Shown: piece by piece, positions 1 through 7,466 of the stretch
How positions within the stretch are numbered: the first letter of the stretch is position 1
Layout: every line of letters starts with the position of its first letter
DNA from: JBARCX01 sp049794535
GTDB lineage: Bacteria > Pseudomonadota > Gammaproteobacteria > Xanthomonadales > Rhodanobacteraceae
Assembly: GCA_049794535.1 (NCBI GenBank)
Contig: JBARCX010000193.1
Location: 1-19,229 of the forward strand
Length of the DNA: 19,229 nt
Direction of reading: 5' to 3'
Program-made: the position numbers and the translations under genes
The notes under the pieces: generated by a model
Told to the model about the DNA's origin: nothing
The model's input: only the letters and a program-made list of their open reading frames with translations
Databases searched by the model: none

Positions 1-78
1 CCTTTGCACTAGTCTCAATCGACTCTACACGTGACGAATCACAAGAATTGACCGCCGTAAACGCATGTTGGAATTCTC

Positions 79-927
79 ATGAGCACGCATAAGAGCTCCC
101 AAGACTCGTTCAAAGGTGAACTGGGTCGACTGCTACGCCATTGGCGAGACATCCGGGGAAAAAGTCAAATCGATCTGTCGCTTGATACCGGCGTATCGCA
201 ACGGCATCTCAGTTTCATTGAAAGCGGACGCAGTGCGCCGAGCCGACAGACCCTCATCAACATTGCTCAAGCGCTGGATATTCCATTCCGTGACCGCAAC
301 GAGTTATGGCTCGCCGCAGGCTTTGCGCCGATCTATAAGGAAGACGCCTGGAATGCCGAAGAGATGGGCAGTGTGACACGCGCGCTCGATCGCATCCTTC
401 GCCACCATGAACCGTTTCCAGCAATCGTGATGGATCGCCACTGGAACGTATTTATGAGGAACGCATCAGCACTTCGCTTCTTCGGTGCATTCATCGATCT
501 TGAGGCGCACCCTGAACCACGCAATCTGCTCCACCTCATGTTCGACCCGACAGGCATGCGTCCATTTATCATCAACTGGGAAGAGGCCTCCAAGGCACTG
601 ATCCAGCGCATCCATCGAGAAGCGGTCGGCCACACGTTGGACGAGCGCACGCGCGAGCTATTAACGTCGCTTCGCGCCTATGACGATATCGCCCCATCAC
701 TCCGTTCCATCGGCGCCTCGGGGACTGAACCCACACTACCCATGGTCCCGCTCAGTTTTCAGAAAGACGGTCACGTGCTGCGATATTTCTCTATGATCAC
801 CACGGTTGGCACACCGCAGACCATCACCACCCAAGAACTGCGCATTGAGTCCATGTTTCCAGCCGACGAAGTCACTGAGGCTATCCACCGTCAACTGATG
901 GATAGCCTGGATAAAAGCACTCCCTGA
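79..927 (+). CDS. XRE-family transcriptional regulator with MmyB-like ligand-binding domain
   Basis: A 282-aa protein. Residues about 12-72 form an XRE/Cro helix-turn-helix (LGRLLRHWRDIRGKSQIDLS ... VSQRHLSFIESGRSAPS), the DNA-binding part. Residues about 95-270 match the MmyB-type C-terminal domain (PAIVMDRHWNVFMRNASA; NLLHLMFDP; WEEASKALIQRIHREA; REL then PSLRS), which in this family has a PAS-like fold thought to bind a small hydrophobic ligand. The protein is therefore expected to be a cytoplasmic, ligand-responsive repressor or activator. Length is normal for the family. The ATG at 79 follows a weak GGAA at 70-73. Family members often regulate an adjacent oxidoreductase; here the only close gene downstream is a GST-family gene 412 bp away, so its target is not evident. 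The domain call is secure; ligand and regulon are unknown. Confidence 0.93.
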   Translation: MSTHKSSQDSFKGELGRLLRHWRDIRGKSQIDLSLDTGVSQRHLSFIESGRSAPSRQTLINIAQALDIPFRDRNELWLAAGFAPIYKEDAWNAEEMGSVTRALDRILRHHEPFPAIVMDRHWNVFMRNASALRFFGAFIDLEAHPEPRNLLHLMFDPTGMRPFIINWEEASKALIQRIHREAVGHTLDERTRELLTSLRAYDDIAPSLRSIGASGTEPTLPMVPLSFQKDGHVLRYFSMITTVGTPQTITTQELRIESMFPADEVTEAIHRQLMDSLDKSTP

Positions 928-1339
928 GGAAATAGGCGTTCATGGCTCTACCGAGCACGGGACACAAACGTTTGTCATTTCATCGAGCGTGGTCAGCCCC
1001 GGATATAACACTACCGCTATCTGCACGGCTTGCCCTTATGAATGCCTAACCACCTAATAGACAGACGTGCATGTCCGGTTATGCATCTCCGAAAACTAGC
1101 CGGGCGCAGCCCTTAAGGCATTGAATTTTTGGAGCTTTACCCGACCCACGTTTGGCCGGAAATTCAGTGCAAACCCGACGTTGATGGCTGCCCCTGGATG
1201 CTCGCAGTTGAAAGCCGACATTCATCCAATCATCGTAATCTGTTCTAGTCTCTTAATAGCTAGCCATTACGCATACCGTATCGCTTGGCCGTGCGCGGTG
1301 AATGAGCCAGGCGATGGCGACGACGGACGGAGATGCCAA
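928..1339. other. Noncoding stretch between the XRE and GST genes
   Basis: 412 bp without a convincing gene. It holds a perfect 12-bp palindrome (ACAAACGTTTGT, 964-975) just after the XRE gene and a loose inverted repeat AATGCCT (1041-1047) / AGGCATT (1116-1122). An open frame runs from 1121 into the GST gene, but its translation resembles nothing and lies upstream of a better GST start. No clear terminator or promoter can be named. Confidence 0.5.
964..975. promoter_or_regulatory. 12-bp perfect palindrome, possible operator
   Basis: ACAAACGTTTGT is self-complementary over all 12 bases and lies 37 bp after the stop of the XRE regulator gene. Short perfect palindromes of this size are typical of dimeric repressor sites, so it could be an operator for a downstream transcript. 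No second copy was noticed upstream of the regulator itself. Chance occurrence is possible. Confidence 0.25.
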
Positions 1340-1978
1340 ATGATCGATCTGACTCTCACCACTTTCGATTGGGTTCCCGAGATGCCGCGGGGCTATGTGC
1401 GTGACCTACGTGTGCGCTGGGCACTGGAAGAGGCCGGGTTGCCTTATCGTGTCACGAGCGTGCCATTTGGCGCTCGGAGTGCCGAGCATTTTGCGCATCA
1501 GCCCTTCGGCCAAGTGCCGTGGTTGACCGACGGAGACATCTCGATCTTCGAGAGCGGCGCGATCCTGCTTCATTTGGGTCATCGTAGTGACGCGCTGATG
1601 CCTACCGATCCACGTGGTCGTAGCGAGGCTATGGAATGGCTATTCGCGGCACTCAATTCAGTAGAGATGGCGAGCCTGCCCTGGTCCATCTTTGCATTCT
1701 CTAGTGACACCGCTGAAACGCCAGGACGGAAGCGTTTGGATGCGTTCCTTAAGGCTCGGCTCCAGCACATGGAGCCGGTCTTGGCAGGGCGCGAATGGCT
1801 AGCTGGAACCTTCTCTGTCGCGGACATAGCCATGGCGGATGTACTGCGCCTTGTCGATCGGTTCGACGGACTGGTGGCACATCCCGCCTGTCGTGACTAT
1901 GTCGCGCGTGCCACGGCCCGTCCGTCTTTCGTGAAGGCACACGCAGACCAGATGGCGCATTTTGCTGCAGCAGACTAA
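1340..1978 (+). CDS. Glutathione S-transferase family protein
   Basis: A 212-aa protein. The N-terminal thioredoxin-like half (residues about 1-80) has the GST pattern: RVRWALEEAGLPYRV, then FGQVPWLTDGDISIFESGAIL, where Val-Pro is the cis-proline of the glutathione site and E-S-G-A the gamma-glutamyl contact. The C-terminal helical half carries the N-capping box (WLAGTFSVADIAMADVL). It probably conjugates glutathione to, or reduces, an electrophile in the cytoplasm; the substrate cannot be told. The frame is open from 1121, but I chose ATG 1340 because GGAG (1329-1332) sits 7 nt ahead and the fold begins within a few residues; the 73 extra residues would be unlike any GST. It converges with the VOC gene ending at 2029. 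Confidence 0.9.
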   Translation: MIDLTLTTFDWVPEMPRGYVRDLRVRWALEEAGLPYRVTSVPFGARSAEHFAHQPFGQVPWLTDGDISIFESGAILLHLGHRSDALMPTDPRGRSEAMEWLFAALNSVEMASLPWSIFAFSSDTAETPGRKRLDAFLKARLQHMEPVLAGREWLAGTFSVADIAMADVLRLVDRFDGLVAHPACRDYVARATARPSFVKAHADQMAHFAAAD

Positions 1979-2028
1979 GTAGAGTGTTTAGCCAACTGGA
2001 TAAAATTCGTCAGACCTAATCAAACGCT

Positions 2029-2409
2029 TCAAGCCCAGCGATTAGCGTTCTTTGGAAATCCTGGTCGCTGCACGCGTACGACACAGAATCGTTGCCCCGT
2101 TGGAGCCTGCATGACCACCCAGCGCTCCAAACGACTGACCACGCTGGCACCTAATCTTTCCAAGCGAAGTACCTCAGCCGGGATGTCATCGGTTTCAATG
2201 TCGATGTGAACCCTGCTCTCGTGGCTGACGCGTTGAATTTGCACGATGGGTTCGTCGGGCGGTGTCTCTAACATTCGGTAGTTGCCGCGAGTACCGGGAT
2301 GCTCCAGGTCAATCGCGCGGCCTAATGCCTCAGCCCAAAAGCTCGCGGCTTGATCCACATCAGGTGCATTACAGTCGATTAGCAAAGCGCAAAGTCTTGA
2401 ATGATGCAT
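2029..2409 (-). CDS. VOC-family (glyoxalase-like) protein
   Basis: A 126-aa protein from the chosen start. It shows the vicinal-oxygen-chelate pattern: LIDCNAPDVDQAASFWAEALGR near the N-terminus, then RVHIDIETDDIPAEVLRLERLGASVV, WVVMQAPTGQRFCVVRVQ and a short tail, as in the Glyoxalase_6-like subgroup. Such proteins may be metal-dependent lyases, dioxygenases or resistance proteins; the substrate cannot be assigned. The frame is open to an ATG at 2490, but ATG 2409 is preferred because AGGAG lies 11 nt upstream and the VOC fold starts at once. It is downstream of, and on the same strand as, the GH30 gene, 169 bp away, so readthrough is possible but a shared function is not indicated. Confidence 0.85.
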   Translation of the reverse strand: MHHSRLCALLIDCNAPDVDQAASFWAEALGRAIDLEHPGTRGNYRMLETPPDEPIVQIQRVSHESRVHIDIETDDIPAEVLRLERLGASVVSRLERWVVMQAPTGQRFCVVRVQRPGFPKNANRWA

Positions 2410-2578
2410 AGCCGTGAATGCTCCTTGACCGGTACCTTCAATGCAAAACCGATGATGTCCACGCTGAGTCAAAAATCGATGAAACTCCATGGACTCTGCC
2501 CCTGACTACCAGCGATTGGCCAAGCCATGTCTTGCCGATACTTATGGAATCGGTAATCAGCACATGTTGACACAGCGC

Positions 2579-4135
2579 CTATTTGAAAAAGCGATCGACT
2601 AGCCTTGTCCACGCGCTTTCTATCTGATCCGGAGTCCATACGAAGGTCGCCACACTCTGCGGCGGCAACGTATATTGAAAAGAGATTTTGTCCTGCATGA
2701 CGGAGACAGAACGTGCATCATTCTTGCTGTTTACCATCACTAGAACGACCGATCCGTCGGAAGCATTCTGGAAGGCCACATTGTCGATTCCGTCGCCTGT
2801 AGCAGTGGATCGCACGCGGACGGCACCGGGCAAGACGAATCGACTGAAATGAGCGAACGCGTCGTATTCATCGTTGCGGGTCACCTCACCGGTACGCGAG
2901 TCAATCGTGACGACTCCCTTGCAACCGTCACATCCGCCGAGATGTGGACCATGTTGCTCGTCGAGCACCAGGTTCCAGTAAACGACACCGCGCGCCCAGT
3001 TCCTGAGTCCGCTAAGTAACAGATCACGCGTAAACCAAAGCAGCTCGCCGTTGATGCTCGAGGCCCAGTCGCCGCCAGAACACTCGGTTATGTAGGTGTC
3101 TTTCTTCGGAAATGCACGATGTACCCGGTTTTGCGCAGCCGGACTGCCTCGGTAGCAGTGCCAGGCAACGCCATTGATATAGCGCGCAGCGTCGGGGTTG
3201 GCCAACATGCCCAAGGGTTGCTCCGGCTCGTCCCAGTTGTTGTCCCAATCAAGGATGAGTGTTCTTGGCTTGCGACTTGCCAAAGCAGGACCAAGATACT
3301 GCGTGATGATCTGCGCCCGTGTGGACGCAGATATATCCATGCCCGGGTAGGTCAATGGCAGAAAGCCCGGCTCATTTTGCACAGTCAGTGCAAAGATCGG
3401 GATACCGTACCCGCGATAGGTATCGACGTACTTGACGAGATAGTTCGCGTACGCGCTTTGATACTCGTCGAGTAATGTGCCGCCAATCAGATTTCCGTTG
3501 GACTTCATCCATGCCGGCGCGCTCCAGGGAGTCGCGATGATGTGCAGCTGCGGATTGACGGCCAGCGCCTCACGTACGGTCGGTATGACATCGCGCAAAT
3601 TGGACGCGACATTGAAATGCTGCAATGGAGGATCCACCTCGCCAGCGGGAAGATCATCCAGGGTGTACTGCTGCAGCGAAAAATCCGAGGCACCGATGGT
3701 CAGGCGGGTCATATTCAAATTGAGACCGGGTGGTGGGCCAAACAGTTCGCGCAATAGTGCATTGCGCTGCTGCTCACTCAACCGATTCTGAATCAACCAT
3801 GCCGACGAATCCGTCAACGCCGCCCCGAAGCCAACGATCGATTGATACGTCGTATGGGTATCGATGACCACGTCAGCGGGCAAGGCCTGATGCCCGGTTG
3901 TCTCGATGTCCGGCTGCCGTGCCAAACGCAGTCTGCGATCTTCTGTACTCAGCCACAGCTGCACCACGGGTCCCGGCGCATGCATCGTCGGGGTGATGGG
4001 TAGCTGTGGCGTGGATGATGTGTGACGCGACACATACAGGGCCACCAGTGCGAGCACGGTGACCAGGGCAACAAGCGAAATAGCCATCCAGCGAGGAATA
4101 CCCTTGCTCTCACCCATGGTGCACACAGGGCACAT
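2579..4135 (-). CDS. GH30-family glycoside hydrolase, N-terminally membrane-anchored
   Basis: A 518-aa protein. Residues about 17-36 are a hydrophobic segment (MAISLVALVTVLALVALYVS) acting as signal anchor or signal peptide; the rest would face the periplasm. Residues about 85-500 match glycoside hydrolase family 30: the opening YQSIVGFGAALTDSSAW, the acid/base Glu255 in ALTVQNEPGF, the nucleophile Glu351 in YITECSGG, the strand VVYWNLVLDEQ, and a C-terminal beta domain. GH30 enzymes are retaining beta-glycosidases (glucosylceramidase, beta-1,6-glucanase, related activities); the sequence does not fix the substrate. Cys402 and Cys405 in GCDGCKGVV could pair. The start is uncertain: ATG 4135 or ATG 4117, neither with a good Shine-Dalgarno. 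No polysaccharide-utilisation partners are adjacent. Confidence 0.92.
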   Translation of the reverse strand: MCPVCTMGESKGIPRWMAISLVALVTVLALVALYVSRHTSSTPQLPITPTMHAPGPVVQLWLSTEDRRLRLARQPDIETTGHQALPADVVIDTHTTYQSIVGFGAALTDSSAWLIQNRLSEQQRNALLRELFGPPPGLNLNMTRLTIGASDFSLQQYTLDDLPAGEVDPPLQHFNVASNLRDVIPTVREALAVNPQLHIIATPWSAPAWMKSNGNLIGGTLLDEYQSAYANYLVKYVDTYRGYGIPIFALTVQNEPGFLPLTYPGMDISASTRAQIITQYLGPALASRKPRTLILDWDNNWDEPEQPLGMLANPDAARYINGVAWHCYRGSPAAQNRVHRAFPKKDTYITECSGGDWASSINGELLWFTRDLLLSGLRNWARGVVYWNLVLDEQHGPHLGGCDGCKGVVTIDSRTGEVTRNDEYDAFAHFSRFVLPGAVRVRSTATGDGIDNVAFQNASDGSVVLVMVNSKNDARSVSVMQDKISFQYTLPPQSVATFVWTPDQIESAWTRLVDRFFK

Positions 4136-4363
4136 TGCCTACGCTACGGCGCACGTGTGACAACTCCTCTATAGCTGGTCGATGCCGAGTTATGTGCGAA
4201 GTGGCCTGACACCATGCAGACCCTGTCGCCAGTCAGCATGGTGAGTTCGTACAACTCACCATCTGACACATCAACCGTCCAACGTGTCAGAGCGCTCGGC
4301 GCCTGATAAGTACCCATAGATCCCTCAATTGCAATCTCTGACGTCCGCTTAAGTCGATGCGGA

Positions 4364-5143
4364 TCAGTTGTTGTCACCATTCAGGATCGAGCCCACGATG
4401 CCTCCGAGCAGACCACCGCCCACGGCCGCCGATGCCGCTCGCCCGCCGCCGCTACCGTTGCCAGGTAGATATTCGGCAACCTGGTGCGCCAAACGCGAGA
4501 TGGGAAGCGTCTGCAGCCACACTGTCCCCGGGCCGGTAAGCGCAGCTAAGAAGATGCCGTCGCCGCCAAAGATCGCGTTCTTGATGCCAGGGATCGTGGT
4601 GATCTGAAAACTAACCGAAGCCTGGAACGCACCGACGTGCCCCGGGTGAACCCGCAATGTTTCGCCGGGTGCCAGATCCTTCCGGATAAGTTCGCCCGAA
4701 AGCTCCAGCCACGCCGTTCCTGTGCCGCCGACTTTTTGCAGCATGAAACCATCGCCGCCGAAAATGCCGGCTCCCAGTGACTGCTGGAAGCCCATGCCTA
4801 TCGTGATTTGCGGCGTGGCACAGAGAAAACCATGTCGATGCACTAGATATTCATTGCCCGGACTCACCGACACCGGCACGATGTGGCCGGGCACTTTGGT
4901 GGCAAAAGCAACCTCGCCGGGTACCTGCATGGCGCGGTACTCGGTCATGAAGAAACTGCCGCCGCCGACCGCGCGCTTGAACATACCCATCAGTCCCCCA
5001 CCGCCCCCCATCTGGGTGTGTGTGGTCATCTGGATCGATGCGGTCATCCATGAAAGCTCGCCGCTCTCAGCGAAGACACTTTCGTTGGGATCAAGTTGTA
5101 CTTCGAGTACGGGCATCACCGTGCCCTGGATGCGTGTCTGCAT
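4364..5143 (-). CDS. TIGR00266/AIM24-family protein
   Basis: A 259-aa protein of the AIM24 (DUF124) family. It has two similar beta-rich halves, each with a Gly-Gly-Asp-Gly turn: FGGDGFMLQKVGGTGTAWLE and FGGDGIFLAALTGPGTVWLQ. A glycine-rich loop lies near residues 45-56 (MGGGGGLMGMF), and the C-terminal tail (GSGGGRAASAAVGGGLLGGI) could associate with a membrane. Bacterial members have no settled biochemical role; the yeast homologue supports mitochondrial membrane organisation. The frame is open to 5293, but ATG 5143 has AGGAG 7 nt upstream and matches the usual family start. It lies 228 bp upstream of the GH30 gene on the same strand and is divergent from the SGNH hydrolase gene. Confidence 0.92.
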   Translation of the reverse strand: MQTRIQGTVMPVLEVQLDPNESVFAESGELSWMTASIQMTTHTQMGGGGGLMGMFKRAVGGGSFFMTEYRAMQVPGEVAFATKVPGHIVPVSVSPGNEYLVHRHGFLCATPQITIGMGFQQSLGAGIFGGDGFMLQKVGGTGTAWLELSGELIRKDLAPGETLRVHPGHVGAFQASVSFQITTIPGIKNAIFGGDGIFLAALTGPGTVWLQTLPISRLAHQVAEYLPGNGSGGGRAASAAVGGGLLGGIVGSILNGDNN

Positions 5144-5324
5144 GGGTGTTCTCCTGAGGGTGGAGGGTGGCCGGTACGTCATCGAAAGAACGCGTCCGCT
5201 TTGGCACATGCCAGAAACCTGCCGCAAATATCGCAGAGATCGAAGCGACGAACCACACGCGAAAGGGATGGCTCGAGGCTGGCTCATACCCATGGGCTGT
5301 CGGCAGTAGCTGAACTTAAAGGAA

Positions 5325-5362
5325 TTTCAGAGTTTTTCAGCAGGAAATCAGAACGGTTTCAG
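5325..5362. promoter_or_regulatory. Helically phased TTTCAG direct repeats in a divergent promoter region
   Basis: TTTCAG occurs at 5325-5330, 5335-5340 and 5357-5362, with the near copy AATCAG at 5346-5351. The starts are 10, 11 and 11 bp apart, about one DNA turn, in the 284-bp gap between the divergent AIM24-family and SGNH hydrolase genes. Such spacing places the repeats on one face of the helix, as in sites for cooperative binding. The bound protein is unknown, and the hexamer is short enough for chance. Confidence 0.3.
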
Positions 5363-5427
5363 GACTTTCGCCGCTCATCGTCGGCATCGTCGGTCATGTT
5401 CACGGCTTCCCATTCCCCGGAGATGAC

Positions 5428-6891
5428 ATGACGCATGAAAGCGGCTGCCGTAACGGTTCCTCAGGGCGCGTTGCACAAGGGCAGCGCCACGATCGACAAC
5501 CTTTCGGAAAAAAGCGAATGCCCGGACTCAACGACCTGCCGCAGTCGAGCCGACTTGGAAACGTCATTTATCACCGGGCGTTACTCGCGCTCAAGCGACT
5601 GGCGTTGATGCTATGGATCGTCAGTTTGCCGGTTGGCGTCGCCCGTGCCGGCGATGCTCACTCCGAAACAGATTGGGTGGGCACCTGGGCGGCTGCCTCG
5701 CAACCGCCGATGCCGGGCACACTCGATCATTACAGCGCGCAAAGCCTGCGCCTCATCGTGCATGTCAGCGCGGGTGGTCCGCAGGTACGCATCCGATTGT
5801 CGAATCGCTACGGCAATACGCCGCTGATGATTAGTGATGCGCATATCGCGCGCCGCACAAGTGGAGCGGATATCGATCCGGCCAGTGACCGTGCCCTGAC
5901 ATTCAACGGACGGACCTCCGTTGTCATACCAGCACATGCGATGATGCTGAGTGATCCGGCCTCATTAGCGGTTCCCGCACTCTCGGACCTGGCGGTGAGC
6001 CTGTATTTCCCGAAGGCTGCTGCAGCAACCACCGTCCATATCCTCGCCCAGCAGACGAGCTACGTCTCGCGCCCAGGTGACAACACTGCAGCTGCGCACT
6101 TTCCGATCGCCCGGCACATCGATAGCTGGCCGTTCCTTGCCGGGGTTGAGGTCGCGGCGACACCACCGGCGTTTTCCGTGGTGGCCTTCGGTGACTCCAT
6201 GGTGGATGGCGACGGCTCTACCGCCGACGCCAATCGACGATGGCCGGATGCCTTGGCCGTACGCCTACGGCAAGCTGGTCAGAATGTGGCCATGCTCAAT
6301 GCGGGGCTTATCGGCAACCGCCTGCTGCACGACAGCCCGAGCGGCAGCTCATTCGGCACAGCTCTCGGCGAGTCAGGGCTCGCGCGCTTCCAGCACGATG
6401 CGCTCGATCAAGCCGGCGCAAAGGTCGTCATCGTACGCATCGGCGGCAACGATCTCGGGTTTCTTCATGCGCTGGCACCGGCAAGCGAGACCCTAGATGC
6501 CAACGATCTCATCGCCGGCTATCGGCGACTTATCGCACTGGCCCACCAACATGGCCTGAGCATCATCGGTACCACCATATCTCCCTTCGAAAACGCCGAC
6601 CTTCCTGGCTATTACACGCCTGCGAAGGATGTGATGCGCCAGCACGTCAACGCCTGGATACGTCATAGCGGCGAATTCGACGCCGTACTCGACTTCGATC
6701 AAATCCTGCGTGACCCGAGCCACCCCGCACGACTGCTTCCCGCCTACGACAGCGGCGATCACCTGCATCCCAACGATGCCGGCTATAGCGCCATCGCTGC
6801 AGCATTGCCCTTAGCGACGATCGACAAGCTAGCCTCGCGCACTACGCCCTCGTCGGCCGTGGAAGCCAATGACAGGCGCCGTAGTGAATAG
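5428..6891 (+). CDS. Secreted SGNH/GDSL-family hydrolase
   Basis: A 487-aa protein in the longest reading. A hydrophobic segment (LALMLWIVSLPVGVARA, residues about 58-74) is followed by the putative mature start GDAHSETDWVGTWAAA, so export to the periplasm or outside is likely. A beta-rich domain (about 82-215) precedes the SGNH hydrolase domain (about 250-465): block I FGDSMVDG with nucleophile Ser257, block II NAGLIGNR, block III GGND with Asn341, and block V DHLHP with Asp444 and His447. Members cleave esters of lipids, polysaccharides or small molecules; the substrate is unknown. ATG 5428 has GGAG at 5419-5422, but it leaves a 57-residue n-region; ATG 5518 would give a more usual signal peptide. 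It is divergent from the AIM24-family gene. Confidence 0.9.
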   Translation: MTHESGCRNGSSGRVAQGQRHDRQPFGKKRMPGLNDLPQSSRLGNVIYHRALLALKRLALMLWIVSLPVGVARAGDAHSETDWVGTWAAASQPPMPGTLDHYSAQSLRLIVHVSAGGPQVRIRLSNRYGNTPLMISDAHIARRTSGADIDPASDRALTFNGRTSVVIPAHAMMLSDPASLAVPALSDLAVSLYFPKAAAATTVHILAQQTSYVSRPGDNTAAAHFPIARHIDSWPFLAGVEVAATPPAFSVVAFGDSMVDGDGSTADANRRWPDALAVRLRQAGQNVAMLNAGLIGNRLLHDSPSGSSFGTALGESGLARFQHDALDQAGAKVVIVRIGGNDLGFLHALAPASETLDANDLIAGYRRLIALAHQHGLSIIGTTISPFENADLPGYYTPAKDVMRQHVNAWIRHSGEFDAVLDFDQILRDPSHPARLLPAYDSGDHLHPNDAGYSAIAAALPLATIDKLASRTTPSSAVEANDRRRSE

Positions 6892-6971
6892 CGCGCGTCA
6901 GCGATTTGCTATTCGACTCCAGTAGGTCCTAGATTCGCGCCACCTAGAACATCGTTCGCAAGGGGTGTGTC

Positions 6972-7343
6972 ATGGCCATCACGTCGTTCGAGATCCTTTC
7001 CGTTCCCGTTTCCGACCCGCAGCGATCCAAGGCGTTTTACCGCGATGTGCTGGGATTCGACCTTGTGCGAGAAAGCCCCATGGGTCCGGGTCAAACGTGG
7101 ATTCAACTCTCCCCCGTGGGATGCGCGACGACGATTGCGCTGGTCACCTGGTTCGACACGATGCGCCCCGGTGGATTACAGGGCGTGATGTTGAACACTA
7201 ATGACATCGACGCTGACCACGCGACGCTGATTCAACGCGGTTTGGAGATATCAGCCATCGGCAGCGAACCGTGGGGGCGGTTTGCCACCTTCAAAGATCC
7301 TGATGCAAACGGGTGGATCCTGAGAGAGGCGCCGGCTACGTAG
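6972..7343 (+). CDS. VOC-family (glyoxalase/bleomycin-resistance-like) protein
   Basis: A 123-aa single-module VOC protein: the first beta-alpha-beta unit is FEILSVPVSDPQRSKAFYRD then VLGFDLVRE, and the second runs from GVMLNTNDIDADHATLIQRG to FATFKDPDANGWILRE, the last being the usual C-terminal metal-site strand. The protein is cytoplasmic, with probable metal-dependent or ligand-binding activity of unknown substrate. ATG 6972 is supported by AAGGGG at 6960-6965, 6 nt upstream. It follows the SGNH gene by 80 bp on the same strand and converges with the ABC transporter gene. It is not closely similar to the VOC protein at 2029-2409. Confidence 0.9.
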   Translation: MAITSFEILSVPVSDPQRSKAFYRDVLGFDLVRESPMGPGQTWIQLSPVGCATTIALVTWFDTMRPGGLQGVMLNTNDIDADHATLIQRGLEISAIGSEPWGRFATFKDPDANGWILREAPAT

Positions 7344-7396
7344 TTGGGGTAGCTCTGAAAGCTTGAGCTATCGATAATTCGTGAGGTGCGACTGTT

Positions 7397-7434
7397 TTGC
7401 TCGTCATTCCAGCCTGCGCTGGAATGACGAGCAA
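7397..7434. repeat. REP-type palindrome, 17-bp perfect stem
   Basis: Arms TTGCTCGTCATTCCAGC (7397-7413) and its exact complement (7418-7434) enclose the loop CTGC. It sits between the convergent VOC and ABC-transporter genes. The 18 bases from 7393 to 7410 recur exactly at 14592-14609, where they begin a related repeat, so this is a member of a dispersed palindrome family. There is no T-run after the stem on either strand, so it is not a classic intrinsic terminator, although a stem this stable could stop or stabilise converging transcripts. Confidence 0.85.
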
Positions 7435-7466
7435 GTGGCTGGTCGTCTATGTCACGTGCACCGCTA

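Noticed and set aside
1039..1122. GCCTAAC ... TTAAGGCATT resembling an integron attC site
   Set aside because: The partner core GTTAGGC is absent, the arms pair only over seven bases, and no integrase or cassette array is visible.
1121..1339. N-terminal extension of the GST frame (73 codons)
   Set aside because: The extension is unlike GST N-termini and has no good ribosome site, while ATG 1340 has GGAG 7 nt ahead and begins the thioredoxin fold.
4144..4380. 78-aa minus-strand frame fitting between the AIM24-family and GH30 genes
   Set aside because: It has no ribosome site, no recognisable domain and weaker third-position GC than its neighbours. Its neat fit between the two genes keeps it possible, but I cannot support it.
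7397..7434. Intrinsic bidirectional terminator between convergent genes
   Set aside because: No T-run follows the stem on either strand, and the sequence recurs at 14592 as part of a REP family, so it is reported as a repeat.
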